Positions 5,967-6,074 of a stretch of DNA of 6,074 bases are shown here, piece after piece; positions within the stretch are counted from its first letter, which is position 1, and each line of letters begins with the position of its first letter. Below the pieces are notes generated by a model. The model was not told the origin of the DNA. It made no database searches and was given only the letters and a program-made list of their open reading frames with translations. The position numbers were made by a program, and so were the translations under genes. Location: assembly GCA_035342635.1 (NCBI GenBank), contig DAOQXO010000121.1, positions 1 through 6,074 of the forward strand. The letters run 5' to 3'. The DNA is from CADEFQ01 sp035342635 (GTDB taxonomy: Bacteria; Pseudomonadota; Gammaproteobacteria; Steroidobacterales; Steroidobacteraceae).

Positions 5967-6074
5967 CGCCGGGTATCCATTGCATTAATGTGAAATCGCG
6001 AGGCAGGTCACGGGCCCCGCGAGCCTGAGTCCCTATGCTCATCGGGATGAAAGGCAGCTGATATTATGTCAAGT
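5967..6074 (+). other. Intergenic tail without a recognised gene
   Basis: 108 bases between the lipoprotein stop and the window end. It contains the palindrome CATTAATG (5983-5990) and an imperfect inverted repeat (TCGCG at 5996-6000 against CGCGA at 6018-6022). No U-tract follows, so I do not call an intrinsic terminator. A possible promoter sits at its right end. Confidence 0.5.
6059..6067 (+). promoter_or_regulatory. Possible extended -10 promoter element
   Basis: TGATATTAT reads as TGn followed by TATTAT, five of six matches to TATAAT with the extended -10 TG in the correct place. It stands out as AT-rich in a GC-rich region and points off the right edge. No -35 is obvious. The ATG inside it (6066) could instead be a start codon, with AAAGG (6050-6054) eleven bases upstream; both cannot be confirmed here. 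Confidence 0.35.

Noticed and set aside
5996..6026. Inverted repeat after the lipoprotein gene as an intrinsic terminator
   Set aside because: The stem is short and bulged, several pairings compete, and no run of T follows.
6047..6061. Tiny frame encoding MKGS before the window end
   Set aside because: Four codons in an unexplored leader, with no evidence of translation.

Overview
The window is GC-rich, densely coding bacterial chromosome. Its gene content points to a gammaproteobacterium: a GlrK/QseG/GlrR-type sensory cluster and an SrkA (YihE)-type kinase. A Xanthomonadales, Nevskiales or Steroidobacter-like lineage is possible from composition, but the genus cannot be told. No RNA genes, insertion sequences, CRISPR arrays or long repeats were seen.

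Layout. The left two thirds (1-4415) read on the minus strand, in transcription order: galE (UDP-glucose 4-epimerase, 4415-3420), glrK (sensor kinase, 3397-1931), a qseG-like outer-membrane lipoprotein gene (1941-1318) and glrR (response regulator with a sigma-54-activator-type AAA+ domain, 1321 to beyond base 1). The last three genes overlap end to start by 11 and 4 bases and look translationally coupled. The right third reads on the plus strand: srkA (4407-5393), a small lipoprotein gene (5424-5966), and a 108-base tail that seems to hold a promoter for a gene beyond the window.

How the genes work together. GlrK should sense an envelope signal, with the QseG-like lipoprotein as its outer-membrane partner, and phosphorylate GlrR at Asp66. 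SrkA is a cytoplasmic stress kinase and is probably functionally separate.

Two things stand out. First, this GlrR lacks the GAFTGA loop that sigma-54 activators use to contact sigma-54, and also lacks the Asn of the glutamate switch, while Walker A, Walker B, arginine finger, receiver and DNA-binding domain remain. It is therefore probably not a sigma-54 activator. Second, galE and srkA are divergent genes whose start codons overlap by nine bases. srkA and glrK both have TAGAAT exactly six bases before their ATG and no Shine-Dalgarno sequence, which suggests leaderless transcripts. qseG and glrR, inside the operon, have good Shine-Dalgarno sequences.
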